Origin: an uncultured Helicobacter sp.
Lineage (GTDB): Bacteria > Campylobacterota > Campylobacteria > Campylobacterales > Helicobacteraceae
DNA length: 46,191 bases
Reading direction: 5' to 3'
Assembly (NCBI GenBank): GCA_949299115.1
Contig: CASFZH010000012.1
Location: 1-46,191 of the forward strand
Positions 16,425-26,187 of the stretch are shown one piece after another. The stretch's first letter is position 1, and each line of letters begins with the position of its first letter. The notes under the pieces were generated by a model. The model was not told where the DNA came from, did not search any database, and saw only the letters and a list, made by a program, of their open reading frames with translations. The position numbers and the translations under genes are program-made.

Positions 16425-18269
16425 TTACTGTCGTATATTCGGATTATTGTATATAAGTGTTTGTTGCAACAAATCTTCTAGATTCACTTCTTTACCAAAA
16501 AGCTTTTCATATATAATAAAGTTTGCGATTACCCTCATACCATATAGCCGCGATTCCTCATAGGGTATAAGCTCCATACTAAGCCATGGTTCATATTTTC
16601 TATTTTTCAAAAAAAGTTCATTTTTTGCTAAAAGTCTACGTAAAAAACCCGGTCCCCCATTATAAGCATACGCAACAAATAGTGGATGTTTGTATTGCTT
16701 TTGTAATTGCTTGATAAAATGGCGACCCATTTCTAAAGAAGTTTTTGGGTCAAATAAATCATTGTATGTAATATCATCTCTTCCCATTTCTTTTGCAAAT
16801 GGCTTAACATTAGCTGGCATAATCTGCATGATTCCAAGTGCAAAAGAACGCGAAATAAGCGTTGGAATAAAATAGCTTTCTTGTCGAGCAATAGAAAAAA
16901 CAAAGCTTTGTTGCTCTCTTGAATCCCACTGTACTAACCCATCATAAGGTGTGATATAGTAATTGGTTGCATATTTATCAATTTTCTGCATAAGATAAGC
17001 AAGTTGAGGCATAGTATCCTTATAAGAAAAATAGGGTATCACTTTGCTAAGTTTAATTGGATCAGTTGTCTGCAACATTGTTGTTGAAATATTCTGCCAA
17101 ATATATGGGTCTCTAATGTCAAATGGTGGATTTTTTAATGCCAAAGATGGAAGAGTATCAATAATAGTATAACTTGGTTTTTTCTGCAATTTTTGACTTG
17201 CATAAATACTAAAAACATCAACATGTTTGCTTTTTATGAGTTCTTCTAAATATTGTACATCGTTGCTAACGAGATATTGCCAAAAAAGAGATCGGTCAAT
17301 AAAAAATCCAATGGTTGTTTTATTTTGAGCACGTTTAAAATAACTCATTGCCTTATCTTTTGAACCAAAACGCAATTCATTGATTCCAAGTAAAAATAGT
17401 GTATTATGCGGTGCTTGAATAATATCACTTTGCAATAACATCTGCTTAAGATTATGTAGCTTAGAATCTAGCACAATCGTATTGATTATATTATAAAACC
17501 CTTGTGTCTTATATTCACTTAATCTTTGTAGGTCAGCAGCAGGTGTCGCACTCATCATTTTATGCTTTTCTTCATAACTTAAAGCATGAAAAACCATCGC
17601 AAATACTATAGAGTTAGCTTTAAAAAGTTTACTTGTGCGTTCATTAGAAGACAAAATTTCAATAGCTTGGACAGTATCCTTATGCGTATGTTTCAGTTTA
17701 GCAATTACCGCTTCTGTATCTTTTTTGGGTAATGTCTTAAAAGCTGACAATTTACCTCTAACAGATAAGGCAAGGCACTGTGCATCGTGTTTTAATGCGG
17801 TTTTTATCATCATATTCGCACATTCAATATCTCTTGGCATTTTTTCTGTTTTTCCAAGATTATTTAAAACTTTCCGCAAATACGGATTTTTTGCATTGAG
17901 AAGTCTATATGCCTCATTAATTTCATTAGCATTGAGTTTATTGTCGCTTAAATATTGCCAGATATAAAAGTCTCTTACAATACCTTTTGGCTTATCTTTA
18001 ATGTAATAATCAAAAAAATCTCTTCCCTTTAAATCCTTACCTGCATACACTGGTGTAGAGCTCACAATATGCTTTGGTATATCAGTAGATACCTTGTTCA
18101 TATCGCTCACATATTTCACAGGATGCGTAGATAACGGAGAATCAGATGATTGTGGTGCCACATAGCTTTGATAAGGATTATATGATTTATTGCTGGTTTT
18201 ATTAAATTCAATAATATTATCTGCATAAAGAAGCCCTGCACCAAAACATAAACCTATCACATACTTCAT
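16425..18269 (-). CDS. slt: Soluble lytic murein transglycosylase
   Basis: Cleaves the glycan strand of peptidoglycan in the periplasm, forming 1,6-anhydromuropeptides. 614 residues: signal peptide MKYVIGLCFGAGLLYA, a long helical superhelix (about 60-430), and a C-terminal lysozyme-like SLT domain with SIARQESYF (catalytic Glu464), SFALGIMQIMP and VAYAYNGGPGFLRRL. An AGGAGG six bases in front of ATG 18269 fixes the start; a GTG at 18284 is rejected. Order gltX2 - YggT - slt equals H. pylori HP0643-HP0645. The gene lies 35 bases behind yggT and is likely the last of that operon. Confidence 0.93.
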   Translation of the reverse strand: MKYVIGLCFGAGLLYADNIIEFNKTSNKSYNPYQSYVAPQSSDSPLSTHPVKYVSDMNKVSTDIPKHIVSSTPVYAGKDLKGRDFFDYYIKDKPKGIVRDFYIWQYLSDNKLNANEINEAYRLLNAKNPYLRKVLNNLGKTEKMPRDIECANMMIKTALKHDAQCLALSVRGKLSAFKTLPKKDTEAVIAKLKHTHKDTVQAIEILSSNERTSKLFKANSIVFAMVFHALSYEEKHKMMSATPAADLQRLSEYKTQGFYNIINTIVLDSKLHNLKQMLLQSDIIQAPHNTLFLLGINELRFGSKDKAMSYFKRAQNKTTIGFFIDRSLFWQYLVSNDVQYLEELIKSKHVDVFSIYASQKLQKKPSYTIIDTLPSLALKNPPFDIRDPYIWQNISTTMLQTTDPIKLSKVIPYFSYKDTMPQLAYLMQKIDKYATNYYITPYDGLVQWDSREQQSFVFSIARQESYFIPTLISRSFALGIMQIMPANVKPFAKEMGRDDITYNDLFDPKTSLEMGRHFIKQLQKQYKHPLFVAYAYNGGPGFLRRLLAKNELFLKNRKYEPWLSMELIPYEESRLYGMRVIANFIIYEKLFGKEVNLEDLLQQTLIYNNPNIRQ

Positions 18270-18304
18270 ATAGCCTCCTATCACCTTAAAATAAACTTCT
18301 GATT

Positions 18305-18583
18305 TTAATGAAACTCAAGTAAAAAACGGACTAAAGTAAGATTCACAAATTGCAAGATTAATATAGTAATTAATGGTGCAAACTCTAAGCCATTAAACTC
18401 CGTCTTTACAAATCTTTTTAATCCGTTATAAGCTGGATACGTGAGTTTATCAAGAATCTGCATAAGTTGACTATATGAGTCGGCTCTTGCTAAATGCAAA
18501 ATAGCATGGATAAATATAACCCAACAGTAAATAGTAATAATCCAAGATAGAATCTGTCCAATCGCATTAAAAAATAAAACCAT
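18305..18583 (-). CDS. YggT family inner-membrane protein
   Basis: 92 residues with two hydrophobic helices (FFNAIGQILSWIITIYCWVI at the start, FAPLITILILQFVNLTLVRF at the end) joined by a conserved loop with P-A-Y, the plan of the YggT/YlmG family, whose members affect osmotic balance or division-site/thylakoid organisation; the exact job in this group is unknown. Its start is one base beyond the stop of gltX2 and its ribosome binding site (AAGGAG) overlaps the end of gltX2, so expression is coupled. Confidence 0.85.
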   Translation of the reverse strand: MVLFFNAIGQILSWIITIYCWVIFIHAILHLARADSYSQLMQILDKLTYPAYNGLKRFVKTEFNGLEFAPLITILILQFVNLTLVRFLLEFH

Positions 18584-18584
18584 A

Positions 18585-19937
18585 TCATCTCCTTATTATT
18601 ATGTGTAAATGATACTTTATTGCATCATACAGTTTATCAAGCTCTATACCATGAGATTGTCCGCTTAATAGTATACGTAAGGGCTTAAAAAGATATTTGC
18701 CCTGTAGCCCAGTTTCAACAATGATAAAGTTTTTAAAATCCTCATAATTTTTATTATGAGCTACATCATAATGCTTTAATAACACTTCAAGAATAGTATC
18801 AAAGGAATCCAAAAAATCTTTAGCCAATAACCTTTTTTGTGCAATTGGCATAAAAATATAAGTGAAATATTCTTGTAATTGAGATAATGAGTGTATCTCT
18901 TGAAGATAAAGTAAAATCACATCATTATAATGGGCATCAATCTTAATTTTTTCTGAATCTTTATAGATTTCATTAATCGCTGATTCCAATGGAATATAAA
19001 AAGATTCCAAAGGTTGTTTGCGTATTATATCACGATTAATTTGTAATACTTTCTTATAATCAAACTTAGCGGGATTTTTTGAAATATTAGCGACATCAAA
19101 ATATTGTATACAATCATCATAGCAAAATGTCTCATTATTATATTGTTCCAATTTAGAATTTCCCAATAAAATTAAATAATTTGCAATAGACTGTGACTGT
19201 ATGCCTTGTTCAAGCAACCATTTCACACTTGACGCTTTATCACGTTTAGACATTTTCTTATTCTCTTCATTCAAGATAATAGGCAAATGAGCATATCTTA
19301 CATTATGATTAAATCCTAAAGCTTTTTTAATGAGAATCTGTTTTGGAGTGTTACTGATATGATCCTCCCCACGAATAATATAGCTCATCTCTTTATCATC
19401 GATACTACATGCAAAGTTATAGGTTGGAATGTCATTACGCATAATCACAAAACTATCTATTTCATTAGCCTGAAATGATAAATAACCTCTTATAGAATCT
19501 CGAAAGACAATCGACTCATTTGCTCGCAATCGAATAATAGGGCTTGTTGTTCTATTGCCTTTCTCTAATTCCGCCCATGCATCATGGTATCGAAACGGAA
19601 TCTTATTTTTTTGTGCCTCTTCTCTTTTGGACTCTAAAAATTCCTTTGAACAATAACAATAAAATGCCTTACCATTTTTAATTAAGGTGTGTGCTAATTC
19701 ACGATGTAATGGAAAATTGTTGCTTTGATACAAAACTTCATCATAACATAAGCCAAACAACTGCAATAAAGAAAGAATTTCTTGATCTTTATTGGCAATA
19801 TTTCTTTCTAAATCGGTATCTTCAATACGAATAATAAACTTTTGCTTTAGTTTCTTTGCCATAAGATAATTAAATATTGCCACACGCAAGTTACCAATGT
19901 GCATATCGCCTGTAGGTGATGGCGCAAATCGCAACAT
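18585..19937 (-). CDS. gltX: Glutamyl-tRNA synthetase, GltX2 type (probably tRNA-Gln specific)
   Basis: Class I aminoacyl-tRNA synthetase of 450 residues. Begins LRFAPSPTGDMHIGNLRVA with the HIGH-like HIGN at residues 13-16; KKMSKRDKAS is the KMSKS loop. Helicobacter has two GluRS paralogues: GltX1 for tRNA-Glu, and GltX2 (HP0643), which mischarges tRNA-Gln with Glu for later amidation by GatCAB. The neighbours YggT and slt are those of HP0643, so GltX2 is the better call; this rests on synteny, not on diagnostic residues. First gene of the operon, with a 164-base spacer in front. Confidence 0.9.
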   Translation of the reverse strand: MLRFAPSPTGDMHIGNLRVAIFNYLMAKKLKQKFIIRIEDTDLERNIANKDQEILSLLQLFGLCYDEVLYQSNNFPLHRELAHTLIKNGKAFYCYCSKEFLESKREEAQKNKIPFRYHDAWAELEKGNRTTSPIIRLRANESIVFRDSIRGYLSFQANEIDSFVIMRNDIPTYNFACSIDDKEMSYIIRGEDHISNTPKQILIKKALGFNHNVRYAHLPIILNEENKKMSKRDKASSVKWLLEQGIQSQSIANYLILLGNSKLEQYNNETFCYDDCIQYFDVANISKNPAKFDYKKVLQINRDIIRKQPLESFYIPLESAINEIYKDSEKIKIDAHYNDVILLYLQEIHSLSQLQEYFTYIFMPIAQKRLLAKDFLDSFDTILEVLLKHYDVAHNKNYEDFKNFIIVETGLQGKYLFKPLRILLSGQSHGIELDKLYDAIKYHLHIIIRR

Positions 19938-20101
19938 AATTGCTCCTCAAATATAAATACGAATAAAAAAGAGATTCTACAATGTATTTTCCAAGCTTTA
20001 CTAAAATTTTTTCATTTTTTGTCCCTATGTGTGAATTTTATCAAACTCACAATTATTTATAATTATAAAAACAACATATTAATTATCGTAATTATAAGTT
20101 A

Positions 20102-21049
20102 TTACAATATAGTTGCAAAAATGCCAAATCTTCCAGTATTTACATCTCTCCTATATGAAAAATAATTATTATCACAACATGTGCAAATTGGGAGAATTTC
20201 ACGATTTATTTCACAAATTTTCATAGAATCCAATTCATCTTGCAATAATGCTATCATATCAAGCTTATATGTCATATTATCTTGTGTAATATATTTATTG
20301 CCGAAATTAACGATAATATCAGAAGCTATATCATATCCTACCTCATAGCAGCATTGACGAATAGAGGCTCCAACAAATACCAATATATCACTTGGCGATA
20401 CGTTATATTCTTGCATTAAGATATTTATAGCATTGGTTACAATTAATGAACACATTCCAATTCTTCCGGCATGTATAAGAGCAAATACATTTTTCTTTGG
20501 GCAAAAAAGTAAAATAGGATTACAATCCGCTACCATAATCAATGCGATGAAATTTCTATCATTGCAAATAATGCCATCAGCACTGCCCAACAAAATTTCA
20601 TGAGACTGCTGATGATATAGGATAGTAGTATCAATAAGACAAGTTGTCTTTGTTGTGGTATTGTAGGCATACAAATTTGTAGTAAACATATCTGTGTGTG
20701 AATGACGATGTATGCTAATAATGTGATTTGAGTGAATCTGATTGAGATACAACAATGTTTTATGAGCATAAAAGTGTCGCAGAATAGTACTACGATTTAT
20801 TGCTGCTTTTACTTTCTCATCACCAACATGATATGCTATATTAAGACTATTATATGGAGGCATACTGATTCCACCATGTCTATTGCTTACAATAAAATCA
20901 AGTGTCGAATCCTGAAATAATACACTATGTTTTTTACCATACATAGACAGGCAAGTAGCTGATTGATATAAAGAATGTTGTGAGAAGGACATTGAATGCT
21001 CTTTATTTGTATCAGGAACTATTTGTTTATAGATAGAATTTTTCTTCAT
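20102..21049 (-). CDS. pgeF: Laccase-domain (YfiH/LACC1-type) purine nucleoside enzyme
   Basis: 315 residues of the multicopper-oxidase-like YfiH/PgeF family, whose members act as zinc-dependent purine nucleoside phosphorylases/adenosine deaminases and, in E. coli, edit peptidoglycan precursors. Motifs: SNRHGGISMPPYNSLNIAYH, VGDEKVKAAINRS, VADCNPILLFCPKKNVFALI followed by HAGRIGM, and GASIRQCCYEVGYD, giving the expected His-Cys-His metal site (His in HAG, Cys in ADC and CCYEV). The usual HAGWRG is here HAGRIG. About 40 extra residues precede the domain. Encoded after the SspB-like gene with a 73-base gap. Confidence 0.85.
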   Translation of the reverse strand: MKKNSIYKQIVPDTNKEHSMSFSQHSLYQSATCLSMYGKKHSVLFQDSTLDFIVSNRHGGISMPPYNSLNIAYHVGDEKVKAAINRSTILRHFYAHKTLLYLNQIHSNHIISIHRHSHTDMFTTNLYAYNTTTKTTCLIDTTILYHQQSHEILLGSADGIICNDRNFIALIMVADCNPILLFCPKKNVFALIHAGRIGMCSLIVTNAINILMQEYNVSPSDILVFVGASIRQCCYEVGYDIASDIIVNFGNKYITQDNMTYKLDMIALLQDELDSMKICEINREILPICTCCDNNYFSYRRDVNTGRFGIFATIL

Positions 21050-21122
21050 TTGATTCTCAATATAAGATTGAAATAAACATAAACAATACTATCTTTGCAT
21101 GACTTTCTCTATTTTTTGCATA

Positions 21123-21620
21123 CTAAAACTTATTATTTGGATTAGAAAGAATAGCTTGTCGTGAACTCTCTAATAGCTTCTCTTCTTCCAATGTATCATC
21201 GGTTATTAATTGTTGATTAGTAATATCTTGTGATTCTATGCTATCAAAAATACCAAGTTCCAAAAAATTCATGGCATTCATAAAAACACAAATATCACGT
21301 ATAACACTGTTGTTAGTTGGAATCGATATTTGTATGATACTTGAGAATGGAATTGTAACAAGACTTGAAAAATTTTCTTTGCCAAAACCAGCCTCAAAAG
21401 ACATTCCGTTTTCCCATATCTCAATACTCTCAAAAGTAAAGCCTGCAAGTATAAAATCAATAATTGGATGAAAATGTTGGCTAATTTCATCTGGTAGTAT
21501 AGGATCAAATTGCACCATTGCATTGTTACACTGCACAGAAAAATGTATATTTTGAGATACAAGATACAATATAACTTCTTTAGCATGTTTAGTTAAAACT
21601 AGTTTCAAATTATCGTCCAT
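21123..21620 (-). CDS. Uncharacterised protein with SspB-like (ClpXP adaptor) features
   Basis: 165 acidic residues. Residues 75-98 (FEAGFG...LVTIPFSSIIQI) resemble the core of stringent starvation protein B, F-N-A-R-F-G-G...V-S-V-P-L-A-A-V-L-A-I-Y, and the N-terminal helix followed by a short strand (HAKEVILYLVSQNIHFSV) also fits that fold. The last 40 residues are an acidic, polar tail, as in SspB, where the tail ends in a ClpX-binding motif; no such motif is obvious here. SspB proteins deliver ssrA-tagged proteins to ClpXP. Similarity was judged by eye and may be accidental. The gene begins 23 bases after addB and is probably in the hemE-addB operon. Confidence 0.5.
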   Translation of the reverse strand: MDDNLKLVLTKHAKEVILYLVSQNIHFSVQCNNAMVQFDPILPDEISQHFHPIIDFILAGFTFESIEIWENGMSFEAGFGKENFSSLVTIPFSSIIQISIPTNNSVIRDICVFMNAMNFLELGIFDSIESQDITNQQLITDDTLEEEKLLESSRQAILSNPNNKF

Positions 21621-21643
21621 ATCTTTTCCTTATTGTATAGAGA

Positions 21644-24289
21644 TTATACTTTATTGCATAAAATTGCATAATTACACTTTGCACATATTGATATAATATC
21701 TGTCATTTTGTTATTTTTACCAAAAGTTTGAATTATTTTCATAATTTCTTTTTGACCATGTAATAACTGCGATTGTGGCAAAAATTTCAAGGTTGCACTT
21801 TTTACCATGTAGTAAGCACATTGTATATCACAATCTTTATAAGGATTCAAAAATTCCATATTAGCAACACAAGAATAGTAAAACGGCATTTGCAAATCTT
21901 TTTTAGACGGTGTAGTATTCCCAGTCTTATAATCAATGATTATAATTTTATCCTCTACCATGTCAATTCTATCAATACAACCCGTACAAGTATGATTATG
22001 AAGAGATAATTCAAAATGTTCTTCTAAAGCCAAAATTCGTATGGTCTGAGATTGCACTCTCTGCTTTTCATAAGCAAAAAAATTACGCATAGCCATTATT
22101 ACAGAATCAAGTTCGATATATGTTGCAATATCAATTCCAGAATCTTCATTTCGCCCACTTTGTTGCAAAAAATCATTTGAAAAATTGTTATATTGCTGAA
22201 AAAATGTATTTTCAATGATTTGCATATCTTGTAAAGTTAACTCTTTTTTCAAAAAATCTCCGTAAGCAACACGCAACCATTCATGTATCAATAAACCAAT
22301 ACTTGTATTTGTTGCTTGTGTATCTTCATCAATTAAGTTTTCAATGTAACGGAAATAAAATTGTCGCACACAATCTTTGTAAACATTAAGAGATGTAGCA
22401 CTAATCTGACATACAGAATCATGAAATGTCGGATACTCTTCGTCGTAAAAATATGGTATATAGCTTTTTGATTCATCATAATAGGTATAATGTTGATCTA
22501 TATTTTGTGAATCTTCAAGATTACAATGCAATTCTAAAAGCATATTTGATGGCATTTTTTCATGATTCACAACATAACAAATATGTGCAATTTGTGAGTT
22601 TTTAATTATATTATAATAATGATGTTTATAAATATTTTCTTTATCTTGACGGGTTGGCATTCCATAAAAACTACGTATTTTTGAATTCAAAAAGACATCT
22701 TCATGGGTTACATTTGGGATATAATCATCAGTAAAATCAAGTATTAATACTTCCTTAAAAGATAAATTACGTGCTTCGAGTGTTCCCATAACTCGTATTT
22801 TACCACCATGGATGTCATCTTTTTTTAAAGTAGAAAAATCACGCATAAAAAGAATAAAAAGTTGTTCAAAATTTAATTCTCGTATACTAAAAAAACTTTT
22901 TTGTGCCACAAGTTTTAATTCTGCTAATATAGTAATACCTTGTGTCAGCAATGTTGTGTATGATTCAAAAAGAATACGCAATATATCTTCAAGCTGTTCA
23001 AGCTGTGGATTCTCAATGATGTAAGAATCAGGCAAACACATAGATAATACAATATCCAAATGTCCAGTTTGCTTTATTGGTGTAGAAGACTGAATATATT
23101 GCATCAATGCTTCAATACAGAAAATTTTATATTCTAAAAAATACATATATATTTTTTCTAAAACAATATATTCCTCCAAACTAGTAACTGATATCCCCAT
23201 AGCGAAATTAAACAAATTGCCAGAATCAAGTGTAATAAGATGATTGCAAAATGATTCATTTGGTAAAATCAAAGCAAAATCATTTTCACTCGCCTCATTA
23301 TTAAGAATTTGTTGTTGCCATTTATAAGCCAAAAAAATTGCTAAATTAGCTTGATTAAAACTCTTTTGCGTTTTGTAAAGGTTAATAGCATTCACATCAA
23401 CTAAGGTATCTTTTATACACAATAATTTTTTATTATGTATACCGTAAATATATTTTCGATGTATTTCTAGGGGTTGTTGTAATATTGTAAAATTTGAAAT
23501 ATTATATAAATCTGTTGTAAAGTATAAAAAAATTGCAACACTTTTTGCCGCTTGTTCAAGAATTTCATATTGAAGAGGTGTAATAAACCCCTCCAATTCA
23601 ATATATACAGCTGAAAATGATTCTAAAAATTGTGTGGAAATCTCATAATTTTGCTTAATTGTGTGGCTATATAACGAATCTCTAAGCCCATTAGATTCTA
23701 AAAGGATTTGATATTCGCTATAAATTTCTGCAAGAAACTCAAGTTGATTTGCATATTCATCATATGTATCGATTTCGCAAAATTTCAATAAATTTGTTAA
23801 TGTAATTGGTATTTTATGTGCAATAAGTTCATCATAAAAACTTAATAAAATAGATGAAAATTCCAAAAATGTAGAAAAACTCTCATCAAAAGTTAAAAAA
23901 CTATTGTTTGTTGCTATCTTTTTATTTTTTTTCACATTATGTAAAGCTTGCAAAATAAAAAAATCACGCATATTTTTTGGTAAAAAAACATCATGCGAAT
24001 AAGTAATTTTCAAAAATAATTCATGGATGGTTAAAACAGAGGGTAGTAAAAAATCTGTATCAGTATTTTTATTATTACAAGAAAAATCAAATAATGTAAA
24101 ACATTTCTGCAAAATATCCTGTGGTATAGCATTTACTGATTCTAATCCACTGTGATACAAAAGAGATGAAAGACCTGCAATACAATCTTGTTTTTGACTA
24201 GAATGCAAATAAAATTCTTTCTTTGCTCTCGTGGTACTTAACACAAAAAGTGGTTGTTTAGAATAAAATAGATTATCAAGAAGCACCAT
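21644..24289 (-). CDS. addB: AddB-type helicase-nuclease subunit (PD-(D/E)XK nuclease)
   Basis: Partner of AddA in the AddAB complex that resects double-strand breaks for RecA loading. The C-terminal third has the RecB-family nuclease: ISATSLNVYKDCVRQFYFRY, GLLIHEWLRVAYG, CIDRIDMVEDKIIIIDYKTG and QMPFYYSCVA, with catalytic D, D and K. Cysteines in KDCVRQ and in ICAKCNYAILC at the extreme C-terminus form the 4Fe-4S staple seen in AddB. The N-terminal part is a degenerate helicase (LFVLSTTRAKKEFYLHSSQK); no Walker A is seen. ATG 24289 has GGGAA close by, but a TTG at 24307 with GAGG six bases away is an alternative start. Lies 47 bases after hemE. About 881 residues. Confidence 0.85.
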   Translation of the reverse strand: MVLLDNLFYSKQPLFVLSTTRAKKEFYLHSSQKQDCIAGLSSLLYHSGLESVNAIPQDILQKCFTLFDFSCNNKNTDTDFLLPSVLTIHELFLKITYSHDVFLPKNMRDFFILQALHNVKKNKKIATNNSFLTFDESFSTFLEFSSILLSFYDELIAHKIPITLTNLLKFCEIDTYDEYANQLEFLAEIYSEYQILLESNGLRDSLYSHTIKQNYEISTQFLESFSAVYIELEGFITPLQYEILEQAAKSVAIFLYFTTDLYNISNFTILQQPLEIHRKYIYGIHNKKLLCIKDTLVDVNAINLYKTQKSFNQANLAIFLAYKWQQQILNNEASENDFALILPNESFCNHLITLDSGNLFNFAMGISVTSLEEYIVLEKIYMYFLEYKIFCIEALMQYIQSSTPIKQTGHLDIVLSMCLPDSYIIENPQLEQLEDILRILFESYTTLLTQGITILAELKLVAQKSFFSIRELNFEQLFILFMRDFSTLKKDDIHGGKIRVMGTLEARNLSFKEVLILDFTDDYIPNVTHEDVFLNSKIRSFYGMPTRQDKENIYKHHYYNIIKNSQIAHICYVVNHEKMPSNMLLELHCNLEDSQNIDQHYTYYDESKSYIPYFYDEEYPTFHDSVCQISATSLNVYKDCVRQFYFRYIENLIDEDTQATNTSIGLLIHEWLRVAYGDFLKKELTLQDMQIIENTFFQQYNNFSNDFLQQSGRNEDSGIDIATYIELDSVIMAMRNFFAYEKQRVQSQTIRILALEEHFELSLHNHTCTGCIDRIDMVEDKIIIIDYKTGNTTPSKKDLQMPFYYSCVANMEFLNPYKDCDIQCAYYMVKSATLKFLPQSQLLHGQKEIMKIIQTFGKNNKMTDIISICAKCNYAILCNKV

Positions 24290-24336
24290 ATTCCCTTGTT
24301 GTCTCAAGCTTTACCTCATTTTAGAACTCACTATTC

Positions 24337-25359
24337 TTAATATTTGCTTGATAATTTGCGTACCAAATTCACAAGCTCTATAACATTTTGTCTTGGTAAA
24401 TCTTTAATCATACCATGCCCAAGATTAAAAATATGCCCATCATTACGCATAGTTTCCAAGATATCAATAACTCCATTTTCCATAGAATGAATATCATAAA
24501 GACGTGCTGGCTCAAGATTCCCTTGTAAAACAAATTTTTTACCAACTTTTTGTTTAGCAACAGCCATACTTATTTGCCAATCAATACCTAAAACCTCAAA
24601 GCAACCATCTAAAGATTCTAAAAATGCTCCAACACCACGTGGAAAAATAATAATTGGAATTTTAGGAAATTCTGTCTTTAAAAATCTTGCAATATCTTGC
24701 AAGTATTGCCATCCAAATTCCAAATACTTATTATATTCTAAGGCATTTGCCCATGAGTCAAACAACATAACAGCATTAGCTCCAGCCTTTATTTGCATAC
24801 AAAGACAGCACTTAATCTCATTGCTTAATTTTACTAAAAGGGTGTGCAATAATTCTGGATTACTATAGAGAATTTTTTTTGTTTTTTCATAATTCTTACT
24901 TCCCAATCCTTCTATCATATATGTTGCCAATGTCCATGGAGCTCCACTAAAACCAATCAATGCCTTATCTTTTGATAATTGACTTCGCACTTTTGCAATG
25001 CAATCATAGACATATTCCAATCTTACATATGCCTTATCTTGTAGTATAGAAAGAGATTGAAAATCGGCAATTGTTTGTAAAAATTTTGGTCCAAAATTTT
25101 CTCTAAATTCCAATTCTAAACCCATTTCATACGGAATAACTAAAATATCACTAAATATAATTGCTGCATCCACATCTAAAATCTCAATAGGCTGAAGTGT
25201 TACCTCTGTAGCTAAGTCCACATTCTTACACAACTCTAGAAAACTTTTTACTTTTGATCTTGTATATCTATACTCATCAAGATACCGTCCAGCTTGCCGC
25301 ATAAGCCATATTGGAGTGTAAGGAGTCTTTTGCCTTAAGCATGCATCTATAAAAACCAT
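24337..25359 (-). CDS. hemE: Uroporphyrinogen decarboxylase
   Basis: Removes four carboxyl groups from uroporphyrinogen III to give coproporphyrinogen III in haem synthesis. 340 residues, the family norm. Signature 1 is IWLMRQAGRYLDEYR at residues 18-32; signature 2 region reads GFSGAPWTLATYMIEG; the conserved Asp of AAIIFSDILVIPYEMG and the C-terminal FNLGHGMIKDLP are present. Cytoplasmic. Leads an apparent operon hemE-addB-SspB-like gene. The short leader of about 90 bases to the Cse60-like gene holds no obvious terminator. Confidence 0.95.
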   Translation of the reverse strand: MVFIDACLRQKTPYTPIWLMRQAGRYLDEYRYTRSKVKSFLELCKNVDLATEVTLQPIEILDVDAAIIFSDILVIPYEMGLELEFRENFGPKFLQTIADFQSLSILQDKAYVRLEYVYDCIAKVRSQLSKDKALIGFSGAPWTLATYMIEGLGSKNYEKTKKILYSNPELLHTLLVKLSNEIKCCLCMQIKAGANAVMLFDSWANALEYNKYLEFGWQYLQDIARFLKTEFPKIPIIIFPRGVGAFLESLDGCFEVLGIDWQISMAVAKQKVGKKFVLQGNLEPARLYDIHSMENGVIDILETMRNDGHIFNLGHGMIKDLPRQNVIELVNLVRKLSSKY

Positions 25360-25451
25360 TCCTGTCCTTTAACCTTTATTAACATTATTCCTTACGAAAT
25401 AAATATCAATAAAGCCAATACTCACCAATCAAATAATAATATATAAATCTA

Positions 25452-25661
25452 TTAAGAATCATTTATTGAAGCATCTTGATATTCATCTTTTTGGTAAACA
25501 ATATAACCAAGCCATTTCTCTTCTTTTTCTTGTTCATTTAGATTTCTAATAATCTTAATCGAAATAATTTCTTCTGGAAAAAAATCTATACAAAAATTAT
25601 TAATTTTATCCTGTAAATTGATTGGAGTATCCGCCACAAAAATTTGAATTTGTTTAATCAT
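25452..25661 (-). CDS. Small Cse60-like protein
   Basis: 69 residues beginning MIKQIQIFVADTPINLQDKI with FPEEIISIKIIRN and GYIVYQKDEY later. The pattern of a short strand, a helix with L-x-x-K-I-N-x-F, then I-I-S-I-K-I and a final strand resembles the Cse60 family of small proteins found in sporulating and other bacteria, whose function is unknown. The gene begins 10 bases after perR and is almost certainly co-transcribed with it, so it may respond to peroxide. Confidence 0.55.
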   Translation of the reverse strand: MIKQIQIFVADTPINLQDKINNFCIDFFPEEIISIKIIRNLNEQEKEEKWLGYIVYQKDEYQDASINDS

Positions 25662-25671
25662 TTTAGCTCCA

Positions 25672-26145
25672 TTAATTGTATTGTTGCTGATGGTCGTATT
25701 GGTTTACGATATAAATATCTTCTTGATTATCCATTTTTTTAGTTTTCTTATCACAAGATGGACAAATACCCATGAATATGGCAGATAATCCATAAAGACG
25801 ATATCCACTAACTTGTCCACAATCATGTTGTAAAGCAGAAAAGTCTATATATAAATCTTCTAATTTGCCACATTGTTCACACATAACATGAATATGTTGA
25901 GTTTGATTAAGTTCATATTTCTGTTTATAGCCAGGTGCTTTTACTTCGCATAGAATATTTGATTCACATAAAGTCGCGATATTCTTGTATATTGTAGCAA
26001 GAGAGGTTGATGGATAATTCTGCTTAATTTTTTCATAAATATCTTCGATACTAATATGTCCATTTGATTGAATCTCTTTTAATATAGCAATTCTTTGTGG
26101 CGTAACCTTAAGTTTTTTCATTTTCAATTCCCTTTCGAAATTCAT
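25672..26145 (-). CDS. perR: Fur-family peroxide-type regulator (PerR-like)
   Basis: 157 residues with the Fur winged helix (LKVTPQRIAILKEIQSNGHI, STSLATIYKNIATL) and dimerisation domain (QHIHVMCEQCGKLEDLY). Two CxxC pairs, Cys89/Cys92 and Cys128/Cys131, make the structural zinc site usual in PerR; HIH supplies metal ligands. The text and length are nearer the PerR branch of epsilonproteobacteria than Helicobacter Fur, which starts with a longer N-terminal arm. An extra polar tail of about 25 residues with HHQQQ-like end could bind metal loosely. AAGGAG seven bases before ATG 26145 fixes the start. A dyad lies at its promoter. Expected targets are catalase and alkyl hydroperoxide reductase, not in this window. 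Confidence 0.8.
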   Translation of the reverse strand: MNFERELKMKKLKVTPQRIAILKEIQSNGHISIEDIYEKIKQNYPSTSLATIYKNIATLCESNILCEVKAPGYKQKYELNQTQHIHVMCEQCGKLEDLYIDFSALQHDCGQVSGYRLYGLSAIFMGICPSCDKKTKKMDNQEDIYIVNQYDHQQQYN

Positions 26146-26187
26146 CGCAAAACTCCTTAATCAAAATTGTAATAAAGACCCATGATT

